The notes: a model not told the origin generated them from the sequence alone. A DNA stretch of 32,559 bases from Bacillota bacterium (GCA_012522585.1 JAAYKD010000139.1:1-32559); one strand, 5' to 3'. Shown: positions 9,315 through 17,594, numbered from the stretch's first letter. Translations and numbers: made by a program.

Positions 9315-9959
9315 CTAACCTAATAGTCCTAACCAATCTCCGAAGAGGAAGTCCAGTCTACCGATAAGTAAGGATATACGAGCCATAACGGTGTTACCGA
9401 AAGATGCTCCAAATCCGATCATGATAGCTATACGACCCCAATCGGCGGCATATTTAAACACACCTTTGTGTTCGACGGTGAACAAGAAGTAAGTTAGGAC
9501 ACCTAAGACAATTGAGACAAATAGTATATTATTTATACTCTGAGCTAAATCAAAGCTGCCATTTGTCATTGCAACTAAAGGTTTAATTGCCATGGTCAAT
9601 TGGTTCAAGAAAGGAATTACCTGACGGGCAGATAGTACCAGAGCTGCGTTATAACCAATCCACAAGGCCATGGGAATTCTGGCTAACCATGCATAAGGTC
9701 TGTAGAAGTTGAAATAAATCATCAAACCGAGAAGCATGGGGAGAATTTCCCACCAAGTGCCGTATTTGGGCATATCGGTCAAGGCAGGCTTAACCGTATT
9801 ATTCCAAGTGGTTACTATACCGTGAGCCGCTGATGCTCCCACATATAAGTGTTCTGCTATTCTATAAAATGGATTCTCTTTATAAAGAATGGAAAATAAC
9901 ATCAAGGTAATCAAAGCTGACAGCCAGTTACCTAGTGTCGGTGTTAAAATGGCTTCCAT
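9315..9959 (-). CDS. Multi-pass membrane protein of unknown function (fourth gene of membrane operon)
   Basis: I do not recognise a characterised function. The protein (214 residues) is mostly hydrophobic, with about six membrane segments at roughly residues 10-28, 40-58, 68-90, 92-110, 140-162 and 170-212. A charged stretch NPFYRIAEHLYVG follows the first helix, and FNFYRPYAWLARIP joins two central helices. The ATG was chosen over an adjacent upstream TTG because GGGAGGTGA lies about 6 nt before it. It is the last gene before a strong terminator and lies 17 nt after the preceding membrane gene, so it is almost surely cotranscribed and may be a subunit of the same complex. Confidence 0.8.
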   Translation of the reverse strand: MEAILTPTLGNWLSALITLMLFSILYKENPFYRIAEHLYVGASAAHGIVTTWNNTVKPALTDMPKYGTWWEILPMLLGLMIYFNFYRPYAWLARIPMALWIGYNAALVLSARQVIPFLNQLTMAIKPLVAMTNGSFDLAQSINNILFVSIVLGVLTYFLFTVEHKGVFKYAADWGRIAIMIGFGASFGNTVMARISLLIGRLDFLFGDWLGLLG

Positions 9960-9976
9960 CAATCGTCACCTCCCAA

Positions 9977-10810
9977 TTATTTGCCTTCTGCACTCTTAGA
10001 CGCGAAGTATCCTATGTTGCCTAAGACTAAGAAGAGAATGATTACTACGTGGCCCAATGATTGTGAGTCCATACCACCTGTTGCTGAACCCAATTCTCCA
10101 TGTAAGCTTTCAGCATAAGCTGCTCCTGCTAATCCACCTAGGTTGCCTTTGAGCAAACCGGCTTGATAGTAGTTGGTCATGGTGGGGGTGGAAACGGATG
10201 TGCAAGCGGAAAGAATCGGAACTCCTTCGGTTGCATTCCACTGTTGGATCCAAGCAGTTGGACCGGGGTCGCCTGTATTGAATGAGAATACTGCGTCAAA
10301 GTCTTTAGCCTTTGTCACATTCTTCATCACGGGGAATTCGCTTAATCGGTTACCGTATTTATCGATACCGGCATTCAAAGCTGCATGCAGATCTGTTCTG
10401 GCTTGCTCCATAAATGCTGAGTAACTGACTACATAACCTAAATTCATAAAGTTTTCGCCGTAGACAGCATCATGTGCTTCAGCAATTGGGTCTGCCCAAA
10501 GAGCTGAGAAGTTATTTCCTTCGGCCCACAATGCCATTAAGAATACATTGTGACCCTTTTGGAAGGATAGATCTATAAAAACATCAGATGCCGGCTTTAA
10601 CTCAGTCATACCGGATGCAGATAGATCATATGTATAAAGAACATTGGAACCTGCCGGTAAGTCTGCTATATAATTATAAGCTGCTTCAGCTATAACATCA
10701 CTGGGAACCGGTAGGCCGATGGGGTTGAACATGGGAATTGCTACACTTAAAGCGATAACCACATATAAAATTCTACGGTCAATTAACATTAATCGTCTAT
10801 ACCAAGGCAT
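9977..10810 (-). CDS. Membrane-anchored protein with a large soluble domain, unknown function (third gene of membrane operon)
   Basis: 277 residues: one N-terminal helix (about 12-28), a soluble domain of about 225 residues, and one C-terminal helix (about 254-271, in GHVVIILFLVLGNIGYF). The topology suggests that both ends anchor a domain, most likely outside the membrane. The domain has recurrent GENFMNLGYV, TGDPGPTAWIQQW and GVPILSACTSVSTP segments and ends with GLLKGNLGGLAGAAYAE, which looks like a conserved family rather than random sequence. I recall similar uncharacterised proteins in other anaerobes and thermophiles but cannot name a function. AAGGAGGT sits 7 nt before the ATG. Confidence 0.8.
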   Translation of the reverse strand: MPWYRRLMLIDRRILYVVIALSVAIPMFNPIGLPVPSDVIAEAAYNYIADLPAGSNVLYTYDLSASGMTELKPASDVFIDLSFQKGHNVFLMALWAEGNNFSALWADPIAEAHDAVYGENFMNLGYVVSYSAFMEQARTDLHAALNAGIDKYGNRLSEFPVMKNVTKAKDFDAVFSFNTGDPGPTAWIQQWNATEGVPILSACTSVSTPTMTNYYQAGLLKGNLGGLAGAAYAESLHGELGSATGGMDSQSLGHVVIILFLVLGNIGYFASKSAEGK

Positions 10811-10842
10811 ACTTTGTACCTCCTTTTCGTTACTGTTTACAA

Positions 10843-11466
10843 CTATTCTGCCATATAACCACGTTCGATACCGAACAGGTTACGAGCACCTTGGGCAAAG
10901 GAGCCGAGGGATACACCCAATGCTACACCACGAATAACCGGTGTATTAAAATAGTCCATAATCCAAGTTTTGGCTTCTGGTAGCATGGGAGTTATAGCTG
11001 CTCCTATGGATGTTGCACCCAACATAACGATAGTTGCCGATACTAACAATGCTCCGGCTTCTACGCTACGAGCTCTAAAGGCACGATAAGCTGCGGAACC
11101 GATATAGAAGCACAATAACGAGAATACTGTTGAGCTTCCGGTTACTGCTGTGTTCTGGTAGAACCACTGATAAGTGTCACTGTTATGCCCGCCGTCAAGT
11201 AGTATGCCGAGGAAGAACAGTAATGCAAAACCACCAATCAAAATTACACTATTATACCAACCTTCACGTCTACGACTTACGCGACGTCCGTGAACTCTGA
11301 GCAAGGAAAGACCACCCAAAGCTACTGCAGTTGCCGATGATAAAGCTACACTTCTGACTAAATAGTCTTGAACCAATTGGTTAAAACCAGGACTAATAAA
11401 GATATCTTTTATGATTACAATCAAACCCGCGATTAGGGTTATCGCTGCTGGTAGTGTCCTACGCAT
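10843..11466 (-). CDS. Multi-pass membrane protein of unknown function (second gene of membrane operon)
   Basis: 207 residues with about five or six hydrophobic segments (roughly 5-24, 38-56, 74-92, 108-126, 136-160 and 175-195). A very basic loop HGRRVSRRREGW lies between the second and third helices and AYRAFRARSVEAG follows the fourth; both should face the cytoplasm by the positive-inside rule. The C-terminus ends GIERGYMAE after a small-residue-rich helix (GVALGVSLGSFAQGARN). No catalytic motif was recognised. AGGAGGTG precedes the ATG by 6 nt. It lies 26 nt after the first gene and 32 nt before the third, in one operon. Confidence 0.8.
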   Translation of the reverse strand: MRRTLPAAITLIAGLIVIIKDIFISPGFNQLVQDYLVRSVALSSATAVALGGLSLLRVHGRRVSRRREGWYNSVILIGGFALLFFLGILLDGGHNSDTYQWFYQNTAVTGSSTVFSLLCFYIGSAAYRAFRARSVEAGALLVSATIVMLGATSIGAAITPMLPEAKTWIMDYFNTPVIRGVALGVSLGSFAQGARNLFGIERGYMAE

Positions 11467-11492
11467 ATGTTACACCTCCTATTAACCTGTTT

Positions 11493-12347
11493 CTAATACA
11501 GTTTCAGTAAATCGATGATGAAGTTACCAGAACCGCCTGATGCGGATACAAATGTCGCTACTAGGGTTCCTAAAACGATCATCGCTACCGTCCATTGCTT
11601 AAACCAGTCTTGAACAACGATTGTTGCCAGTCTCTGACGGTCTTGACCTAAATAAGCTCCGGCTACGAAAATTTCTTCACCAATCAATGTATAGTCACAT
11701 GCTACAACGAAGAAGGGGGTTTGAGAAGTTGAGCTGGTTGCCGCGACTTGAATTGCACCGGCAATGTTACCTGCTTCTGCGAAAACCAATGATTCTGCGT
11801 AGAACAAACCGAACAATACGAGGGCGGCTACGCCTTCACGGTTCATAATACCAACAACACCAGCTGCATAACCAAATTGGTCACTGGTTAAGAAGCGAAC
11901 GTCGTCATCTCTATAGGCATCTGGTTTACCCTGTTCATAGTAAGCTGCTCTTACAACTGATTCAGTAACTGGTTGAACGTTGGCGTTACGATTGGCTACG
12001 ATCAATCTGGCATCGTATTTGGCAATCAATTTTGCTACGTGACCTAATACGTTAAAGGATGCCAAGGTGTCAGAGGAAGATAGAGCACCGATACCGGGGC
12101 TATACAATACCGGACGACCCATTTCTGTCGCACGGCCTACTACTTCGTCTACCGCATCCAAACCTGCTATTCTACGGACTTTCGGAATTGCTGCTGCTGT
12201 TCTAGATCTTTGGACCATCGTCAGCAATAAAATAACAAACAAAACTAAAAAGACGGTTGAGGTCAATCCGAAATCGCCGCTAGTATATAGCCAGCTTTCA
12301 AAAATAGGTCTTATGGCATCTGAAATATTCTGCATAAATGGCGTCAT
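11493..12347 (-). CDS. Membrane protein with a cytoplasmic Rossmann-like domain, resembling DUF6754 proteins (first gene of membrane operon)
   Basis: 284 residues from the chosen ATG. One helix at about 28-46, then a soluble domain with alternating beta/alpha pattern: GRATEMGRPVLYSPGIGALS, KYDARLIVANRN, TSDQFGYAAGVVGIM, EGVAALVLFGLFYAE, FFVVACDYTLIGEEIFVAG. A final helix at about 252-268 is followed by a short tail. From memory this pattern resembles the DUF6754 family; that assignment is recollection, not a search. The start was moved 39 nt inside the longest frame because AGGAGGTG lies just before ATG-ACG. It is the first gene after a TTGACA promoter with a 5' leader of about 170 nt. Confidence 0.8.
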   Translation of the reverse strand: MTPFMQNISDAIRPIFESWLYTSGDFGLTSTVFLVLFVILLLTMVQRSRTAAAIPKVRRIAGLDAVDEVVGRATEMGRPVLYSPGIGALSSSDTLASFNVLGHVAKLIAKYDARLIVANRNANVQPVTESVVRAAYYEQGKPDAYRDDDVRFLTSDQFGYAAGVVGIMNREGVAALVLFGLFYAESLVFAEAGNIAGAIQVAATSSTSQTPFFVVACDYTLIGEEIFVAGAYLGQDRQRLATIVVQDWFKQWTVAMIVLGTLVATFVSASGGSGNFIIDLLKLY

Positions 12348-12525
12348 ATTAATTTTGCACCTCCTGTGAAAACTAGGAATTTTCATTTGGAATTCTCTTA
12401 TCTAATCTGCAGTCAGGTTGAGAAACGACAGGAATTTATCCAATCACTTTTCTCTTTTGCTTTACCCACCTTTCTTTAAAAATTAACGACAGAAAAGAAT
12501 TACAGAATTCTCTGTGACCAAAACT

Positions 12526-12554
12526 AGTTTAACAAGTGTGAAAAAAAATGTCAA
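12526..12554 (-). promoter_or_regulatory. Promoter of the four-gene membrane operon
   Basis: A perfect -35 TTGACA (12549-12554) and TAAACT (12526-12531) are separated by 17 nt on the minus strand. The predicted leader to the first gene is about 170 nt and contains no obvious riboswitch. Confidence 0.7.
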
Positions 12555-12949
12555 GAGATTTACCTATCTTTTCACTCGTTTTCCTAGTTGGTTCCGACTG
12601 GTTGTATCAGACCGCTACTTTGAGAATTCAAAATTATTCTTGAAATCAAACAATTAATCGCTTTAATTACCTTTTAATCCCTTTTTCATCCCAATTCGGC
12701 TATTTTTTTGCTAATTATTTCGAATTTGATACAAAAAGGAGAAAAGCTTTATCTAAATTAAATATTTGGCCAAGGAAAAGGTTGAAAAACTGCTTAATAT
12801 TCATTTAAAAATATGAATTCTGGCTGATTAATGAGCGTTTTCTTCAAATACTGCTGAAAATCGAAGTTTATTTGTAGTTTGTTTTAAAAATAAACTTTCC
12901 AAAATCTCTCATTTTAATTATTTGCTTTAATTTTTATTTGTTTCCAACA
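12555..12949. other. AT-rich intergenic stretch with no supported gene
   Basis: Between the membrane operon promoter and the terminator of the metal-sensor gene I see no open frame, hairpin or repeat that I can support. The stretch is strongly AT-rich. Confidence 0.5.
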
Positions 12950-12993
12950 AAAAAAGCACCCACTTTGTTCTTTAACGAATATGCGGGTGCTTT
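12950..12993 (-). terminator. Terminator of the selenoprotein-metal sensor operon
   Basis: AAAGCACCC pairs with GGGTGCTTT around a loop of about 20 nt. On the minus strand the hairpin is followed by a run of T. It lies directly after the ArsR-family gene. Confidence 0.85.
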
Positions 12994-13007
12994 TATAAAT
13001 CTATACC

Positions 13008-13358
13008 TTAACGATGTCTAACGTGTGCCAATCCCTGCTTAAATAGATCTTCTACGTGTTCATCATCCAAAGAATAAATTATATTTCTGCCTTCTCTTCT
13101 GTTTTTTATCAAACGATTGGCTTTGAGCAGGCGAAGTTGATGAGAAATTGCCGAAAGACTGACATTGCTATTTTCCGCCAGCTCATTGACACAATGTTCT
13201 CTTTGAGCAAGAAGAAATAAAATTCCAATTCGGGTAGGGTCTCCAAGAGTTTTAAACAAGGTTGCCAACTCACTGGCTTCATCCTGAGCCAAGACTTTTG
13301 CCGGCTCATTTATGTCCACTTCACTCAGCTGATCGCATTTTCTTTTTTCATCCGACAT
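13008..13358 (-). CDS. ArsR/SmtB-family metal-sensing repressor (zinc-type alpha-5 site)
   Basis: A 116-residue winged-helix repressor of the SmtB/CzrA kind: LFKTLGDPTRIGILFLL, then the recognition helix NVSLSAISHQLRLLKANRLI and the wing NRREGRNIIYSL. The C-terminal helix contains D99-x-H101 and H112-x2-H115, the exact spacing of the zinc ligands in the CzrA/SmtB alpha-5 site, so zinc or cobalt sensing is likely (inference from family knowledge). Cysteines C8 and C56 could be remnants of the N-terminal alpha-3N site, but the usual CxC near helix 3 is absent. AAAGGAG precedes the inner ATG by 8 nt, so the longer frame is rejected. It lies 30 nt after the selenoprotein gene and probably shares its promoter. 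Confidence 0.92.
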   Translation of the reverse strand: MSDEKRKCDQLSEVDINEPAKVLAQDEASELATLFKTLGDPTRIGILFLLAQREHCVNELAENSNVSLSAISHQLRLLKANRLIKNRREGRNIIYSLDDEHVEDLFKQGLAHVRHR

Positions 13359-13388
13359 CCGAATGGCTCCTTTCATAAAAATTCCATT

Positions 13389-13661
13389 CTATTTTAAAAG
13401 TGTAAGATCTTCGGGTAAGCCTCTATAATATGTAACTTTGGAACCTTGGCGAACTTCTATTAGGGGAATACCCACCATGGACTTTCCTCTGACTTCGGCG
13501 TATACATCTAAAGTATCTCGCAAAACCAGGAAATCTTTAAGCTCTTTCATTCCTGAAGTAATATCTACATAACTAAATCTAATCTTGTTTACGGAAAGAA
13601 CCTCTTTCGCTGTAGTACAACCGGGTCAATATTGACTGCCATAAACTTTTATTCTCTTCAT
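13389..13661 (-). CDS. Glutaredoxin-like selenoprotein (UGA read as selenocysteine)
   Basis: Reading 13661 to 13389 on the minus strand gives 90 residues with a single in-frame TGA (13628-13626) and a TAG stop. The protein begins MKRIKVYGSQY-U-PGC: the UGA falls where glutaredoxins have the nucleophilic first cysteine of CxxC, and the resolving C15 is kept. After it come FSYVDIT, the LKDFLVLRDT segment typical of small glutaredoxin-related proteins, and the cis-proline region MVGIPLIEV. An AAGGGAG box lies 8 nt before the ATG. A hairpin with a GG-containing loop starts 17 nt after the UGA, as expected of a bacterial SECIS. The rest of the frame is intact and coding-like, so simple decay is unlikely. 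It is cotranscribed with the metal sensor just downstream. The substrate is unknown. Confidence 0.85.
13594..13608 (-). promoter_or_regulatory. SECIS-like hairpin downstream of the UGA codon
   Basis: On the minus strand GAAAG pairs with CTTTC around the 5-nt loop AGGTT, which has G at loop position 2. The loop begins 22 nt after the UGA, inside the 16-37 nt window known for bacterial SECIS elements. The lower stem is imperfect. Confidence 0.75.
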
Positions 13662-13710
13662 ATTCATTCTCCCTTGATAATGTTATTTTCTTCTTTTCGT
13701 CAAATCTAAG

Positions 13711-13739
13711 TTGAATTCCTCTATAGGCTCGAATATATA
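13711..13739 (+). promoter_or_regulatory. Putative promoter for the HD-domain and penicillin-binding protein genes
   Basis: TTGAAT (13711-13716) and TATATA (13734-13739) lie 17 nt apart on the plus strand, about 75 nt before the HD gene. The divergent selenoprotein operon must start in the same 150-nt region; its promoter boxes are less clear. Confidence 0.5.
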
Positions 13740-13815
13740 TATGAAGGTAAACTATTTATTTATTGATTTAAATGCTTTTTTCAAGTATGATTAAATGGAA
13801 ATGGAGCGTGATTCC

Positions 13816-15057
13816 ATGCTTAAAAAAAGCTTTGCACTTAAATTATTCAACGGCTTTTCGATTCAACGTTGGAATGATATGGCTCGAAGCAGCGAACTGA
13901 CTGAGATGGATAAAGCCGGCTTAAAAATGATGACGGTTTATTTGCTGGGTCAAATTGAGAGCGAAAAGAGCAAACAAGATTTAAACTGGGAATTGATCAT
14001 CTATGCCGGTTTTTTTGACCTTTTAAAAAGAATTGCTCTCTCCGATATAAAATCAAGTGTTCATCACAGAATTAGAAATCTATATCCCAAGGAATTTGAA
14101 AAATTAAATCTTTGGGTTTTAAAACAGTATGAAGATGACTTGAAAATATTCGATCCTGAATTATTTGATCTGTTTAAAATTTACTTATTAGATAAAACTT
14201 TTTTGCCCCAGAAAGAAGCGGAAGTTTTAAAAGCCGCCCACGATTATGCTACCTACCGAGAATTTGAATTGATTAAAAGAGTCAATGTCCCCTCTTCACA
14301 ACTGATTTCTATTGAAAACGATTTGAATGCCGAATTACAAAGGCATACCCATTTAAAAGGTATGGGCTTGCTCTTGACTAAACAGAATTTATACGAATTA
14401 TTACTGCGGCTAGAACAACTACGCTTTCAAGTTCGCTGGAGTCATACCCAGAGAATACCCCGAACAACTGTCTTAGGCCACTCCATGCTGGTAGCTTCTT
14501 TAGCAATGCTTTTGACCAGAAGCATGCCCGCTTTTAAAAAATCAGGACAAAAAGGGAAATTAGTTTATAGCAATTTTTTTGCCGGTCTTTTCCATGATCT
14601 GCCGGAAAGCGTAATCAGGGATATAGTCTCCCCTGTCAAAAGAGCAACGGAAAGCTTACCTGAAATAGTCAAAGAAATCGAAGATGCAATTGTCCGTGAA
14701 GAATTGTATCCCCTGATGGCTGAGTTTGACTTCAAAGATGAGCTGATGGCCTTTACCGCTGATGAATTCAGCAATAGGATTTTCAACTCCAAAGAAGGCT
14801 GCCTCATCTATGATGAAATGAAAAGTGAAGACTTTATTTTAGAGATTGCTGAAAACTCAAAAAGTGGCTTGCCAATTATGGGTAGGCTGGTCAATATCTG
14901 CGATGAATACGCGGCCTTTTTGGAAGCCGACCAGTCGATTTACCATGGTATTAGCTCGGCTTATTTGATCAGTGCTTCTGAGAAGATCAAGGACAATCTG
15001 ATTCAGCTCAAAGATACCTGTAATTTGGAGATAGAAAAGCTGTTTCTGGAAAACTAA
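13816..15057 (+). CDS. HD-domain phosphohydrolase
   Basis: 413 residues. The N-terminal half is helical and charged, without a motif I recognise. The C-terminal half carries an HD metal-binding set: H222 in VLGHSMLV, then H260-D261 in GLFHDLPESVIRDIVSPVK, and a later aspartate in LVNICDEYAAFLEAD. The HDLPE...D.V.PVK pattern is like YfbR-type HD nucleotidases, so a nucleotide or phosphate ester is a likely substrate (inference). The start was chosen at the ATG 9 nt after GGAG; the upstream in-frame ATG lacks a ribosome site. The gene ends 30 nt before the penicillin-binding protein gene, so the two are probably cotranscribed. Confidence 0.85.
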   Translation: MLKKSFALKLFNGFSIQRWNDMARSSELTEMDKAGLKMMTVYLLGQIESEKSKQDLNWELIIYAGFFDLLKRIALSDIKSSVHHRIRNLYPKEFEKLNLWVLKQYEDDLKIFDPELFDLFKIYLLDKTFLPQKEAEVLKAAHDYATYREFELIKRVNVPSSQLISIENDLNAELQRHTHLKGMGLLLTKQNLYELLLRLEQLRFQVRWSHTQRIPRTTVLGHSMLVASLAMLLTRSMPAFKKSGQKGKLVYSNFFAGLFHDLPESVIRDIVSPVKRATESLPEIVKEIEDAIVREELYPLMAEFDFKDELMAFTADEFSNRIFNSKEGCLIYDEMKSEDFILEIAENSKSGLPIMGRLVNICDEYAAFLEADQSIYHGISSAYLISASEKIKDNLIQLKDTCNLEIEKLFLEN

Positions 15058-15087
15058 AACTCTATTGTTTTTAAAGGAATGAAAATA

Positions 15088-17295
15088 ATGAGATTTGCCA
15101 AAAAGCAAAGAAATAAAATAAAAATAGGACTGCAAGAAAAACTTTATCGAAGTAAAAGGATTACTAATCAGCGGAGCAAATTGTTTTTTGTTTTTTTCTT
15201 CCTATTATATATAGGCCTTTTGACCCGGGTAGTTTGGCTCAATTATGCACCTTTCGAACATCGTGGTGCCCAGCTGCGGGAAGAGGCCAGTTTAGTCTGG
15301 TCAAGAATAAATCCTATTCAACCGGAAAGGGGAAATATCTACGACCGCAACGGAAAGCTTCTGGCTACCAATACCAGGGCTGATTCTATCGTGGTCAACA
15401 ACAAAATTTTAGACCGTTTACAGGTCTTTCCAGACTATGAAAATGACCAGGATATTACAGAAGTATCCAGCAAAGAAGAATTGGCTTTCATTTTAGATGA
15501 TATTCTGGGTTTAGGCGTAGAAGAAATCATGGAAATCCTCAACGATAAGAGCCTGGATTTTGTCTACTTAGCCAGGGTAGTGAGTAAAGAGCAGGTCGAA
15601 CAAATCAAAGCTTTAAAGCTACAGGGTTTTTATTATATTTACGAACCTAAGCGCATCTATCCCTTAAACGATTTTGGCTCCTCCTTTTTAGGTTTTGCCG
15701 GATTTGAATTGGAAGGCAAAAGCGGATTGGAACTCCAGTATAACGAGACTTTGAAGGGCACTCCGGGAAGCAATCAAACAATCGAAACAATCAGCGGACA
15801 AAACTTACCCTATCTTGATCCCGGTGAAATAAAAGCAATCGACGGTGCCTCCCTTTACTTAACCATTGATGAACAATTACAAATCGTTTTAGAAAAGGAA
15901 TTGAACAGAGCCATTGAAATCAATTTGGCCGATGGGGGTGCTGCTCTGATCATGGACCCCTACACTTCCGAAATCCTGGCCTTGGCGGCCTACCCAAGCT
16001 ATAACCTCAACGACACCTTAAAATACGGAGCTGCTCTACACCGCAACCCAATCATTTCAGATTCCTTTGAACCAGGCTCAACATTTAAAATCGTCACCTG
16101 TATGGCAGCCCTAGAGCTGGGCTACACCTATGAAAGCGAATTGTTCAACGACCCCGGCTATTATCAAATCGGGCCTGATCGGATTTGGAACTGGGACAAG
16201 GGAGCAGACCACGGTCTCGTTTCACTGATGGATGCTATGAGAAATTCCAGCAATGTCATCATGGGCCAATTAGGATTGCGCCTGGGAGCAGAACAATTGG
16301 TGGATTTTCAAAAGCGTTTGGGTTTTGGCGACAAAACTGGAATCGATTATCCCGGCGAATCGGAAGGATTGCTCTTCAATCCTGAATTGATCAGAGAAAT
16401 CGAACTATTCACCTCTGCCTTTGGCCAAGGGCCATCTGTGACTCCGTTACAACAATTAAATGCTATCAATGCTATAATCAATGGTGGAATCTTAAATCAG
16501 CCTCATTTTCTAAAAAGTTCCGTCAACAGCGAGGGAACGGTAGAAGAATTTGAAATGTCAAACAGCAGCAGGGTGATCTCTGAAGACACCAGCTTGCGTA
16601 TGCGCAAGATACTGGAATACGTTTTAAATGCTCCCGGTTCCAGAGGAGCTTCTGAAATGTTTCGCCTGGCTGGAAAGACTGGAACTGCCAATAAATTCAA
16701 CCCAAACACAGGGGGCTATTATGATGATATCTACATCTCCTCTACCATAGGTTATGCACCTGCTGACAATCCCATGTATAGTATTTTTATCTACTTGGAT
16801 AATCCCCATGGACCTGACGGCTACTATGGAGGCCAGACAGCAGCTCCGGCTTTTAGAAGAATAGCCGAAGAAATCTTAAAAGTTTCGGGTTATTTACCTG
16901 ATGAATTGGAGAAAGTCGATTTAACCGACAGCAATCTGAAAATCTTGCCTGAATATAGAGGATTGACCAAAGACGAGATCCTTGAAATCTTTGAAGAAGA
17001 CGAAATTTCTTTGATCGGCTCAGGCGAAATAATCTTAGGCCAGTTTCCAGAGCCTGGGTCCATCATGACCAAAGGTGAAAGTATAACCTTCCTCTTAGGA
17101 GAAATCGACGAGGAAAATCCGCTGACAGTGATTGTCCCAGACTTTGTCGGTCTCTCACTTCCGGAAGCTGTCTCCCTAAGCAGGCAGCTGGGCTTAAACC
17201 TCAACATCAGCGGTCAAGGTATCTGCCTAGAACAAGGCACCGAGCCCCAAACTAGAGTCAGCAAAGGCAGCAGCATCAACGCTGTCTTCAAGTAA
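15088..17295 (+). CDS. Class B penicillin-binding protein with PASTA domains (FtsI/SpoVD-like transpeptidase)
   Basis: 735 residues. A basic N-terminus (about 1-30) is followed by one membrane helix (about 31-51), a PBP dimer domain with PERGNIYDRNG, and the transpeptidase domain: SxxK at S331-K334 (GSTFK), SxN at S387-N389, KTG at K530-G532. Two PASTA-like repeats follow at about 610-670 and 675-735 (the second with VPDFVGLSLPEAV). Such proteins cross-link peptidoglycan at the division septum or spore cortex, outside the membrane. The inner ATG (AGATTT next) was chosen because AAAGGA directly abuts the upstream ATG and is correctly spaced for this one. No dcw-cluster genes are next to it. 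The last codons are duplicated about 120 bp downstream. Confidence 0.93.
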   Translation: MRFAKKQRNKIKIGLQEKLYRSKRITNQRSKLFFVFFFLLYIGLLTRVVWLNYAPFEHRGAQLREEASLVWSRINPIQPERGNIYDRNGKLLATNTRADSIVVNNKILDRLQVFPDYENDQDITEVSSKEELAFILDDILGLGVEEIMEILNDKSLDFVYLARVVSKEQVEQIKALKLQGFYYIYEPKRIYPLNDFGSSFLGFAGFELEGKSGLELQYNETLKGTPGSNQTIETISGQNLPYLDPGEIKAIDGASLYLTIDEQLQIVLEKELNRAIEINLADGGAALIMDPYTSEILALAAYPSYNLNDTLKYGAALHRNPIISDSFEPGSTFKIVTCMAALELGYTYESELFNDPGYYQIGPDRIWNWDKGADHGLVSLMDAMRNSSNVIMGQLGLRLGAEQLVDFQKRLGFGDKTGIDYPGESEGLLFNPELIREIELFTSAFGQGPSVTPLQQLNAINAIINGGILNQPHFLKSSVNSEGTVEEFEMSNSSRVISEDTSLRMRKILEYVLNAPGSRGASEMFRLAGKTGTANKFNPNTGGYYDDIYISSTIGYAPADNPMYSIFIYLDNPHGPDGYYGGQTAAPAFRRIAEEILKVSGYLPDELEKVDLTDSNLKILPEYRGLTKDEILEIFEEDEISLIGSGEIILGQFPEPGSIMTKGESITFLLGEIDEENPLTVIVPDFVGLSLPEAVSLSRQLGLNLNISGQGICLEQGTEPQTRVSKGSSINAVFK

Positions 17296-17356
17296 ACAAA
17301 TGTTATATGAGTTTGATTATTCAAAACATAAGCGGCTGTAATTTTTCCAAACTAGG

Positions 17357-17450
17357 ACACTGACCCCCTAACTAGAGTCAGTAAAGGCAGCAGCATCAAC
17401 GCTGTCTTCAAGCAAACAAATGTTATATGAGTTTGATTATTTAAAACATA
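17357..17450 (+). pseudogene. Duplicated 3' tail of the penicillin-binding protein gene
   Basis: 17371-17450 matches 17251-17330 with only three differences in 80 bases, all C/T. The copy continues the coding frame (TRVSKGSSINAVFK) with a silent AGC-to-AGT change; the original stop TAA is CAA, and the frame then ends at a TGA 15 nt later. It has no start or promoter and includes about 35 bp of sequence downstream of the gene. Confidence 0.85.
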
Positions 17451-17544
17451 TTAGTGATAAAAGTAACACATGATTAAAGCCTTTTTTCACAAATGTTTAT
17501 ATTTTTTCAATATTTCCTAATCATTTATTATCACACCGTAACTA

Positions 17545-17573
17545 TTGACAAGGTATATTTTATGATTTATAAT
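17545..17573 (+). promoter_or_regulatory. Consensus promoter of the glycine cleavage operon
   Basis: A perfect TTGACA (17545-17550) and a perfect TATAAT (17568-17573) lie 17 nt apart, just upstream of the glycine riboswitch. Confidence 0.92.
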
Positions 17574-17594
17574 TTCTATAAATGCATAAGAGCG

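Noticed and set aside
12555-12949. Possible hidden small gene or structured RNA between the membrane operon and the metal sensor
   Set aside because: I found no frame with a ribosome site and no stable GC-rich stem; it looks like AT-rich spacer.
13389-13661. Reading this as a plain pseudogene broken by a stop codon
   Set aside because: There is a single TGA, exactly at the redox Cys position, with an otherwise intact frame and a SECIS-like hairpin.
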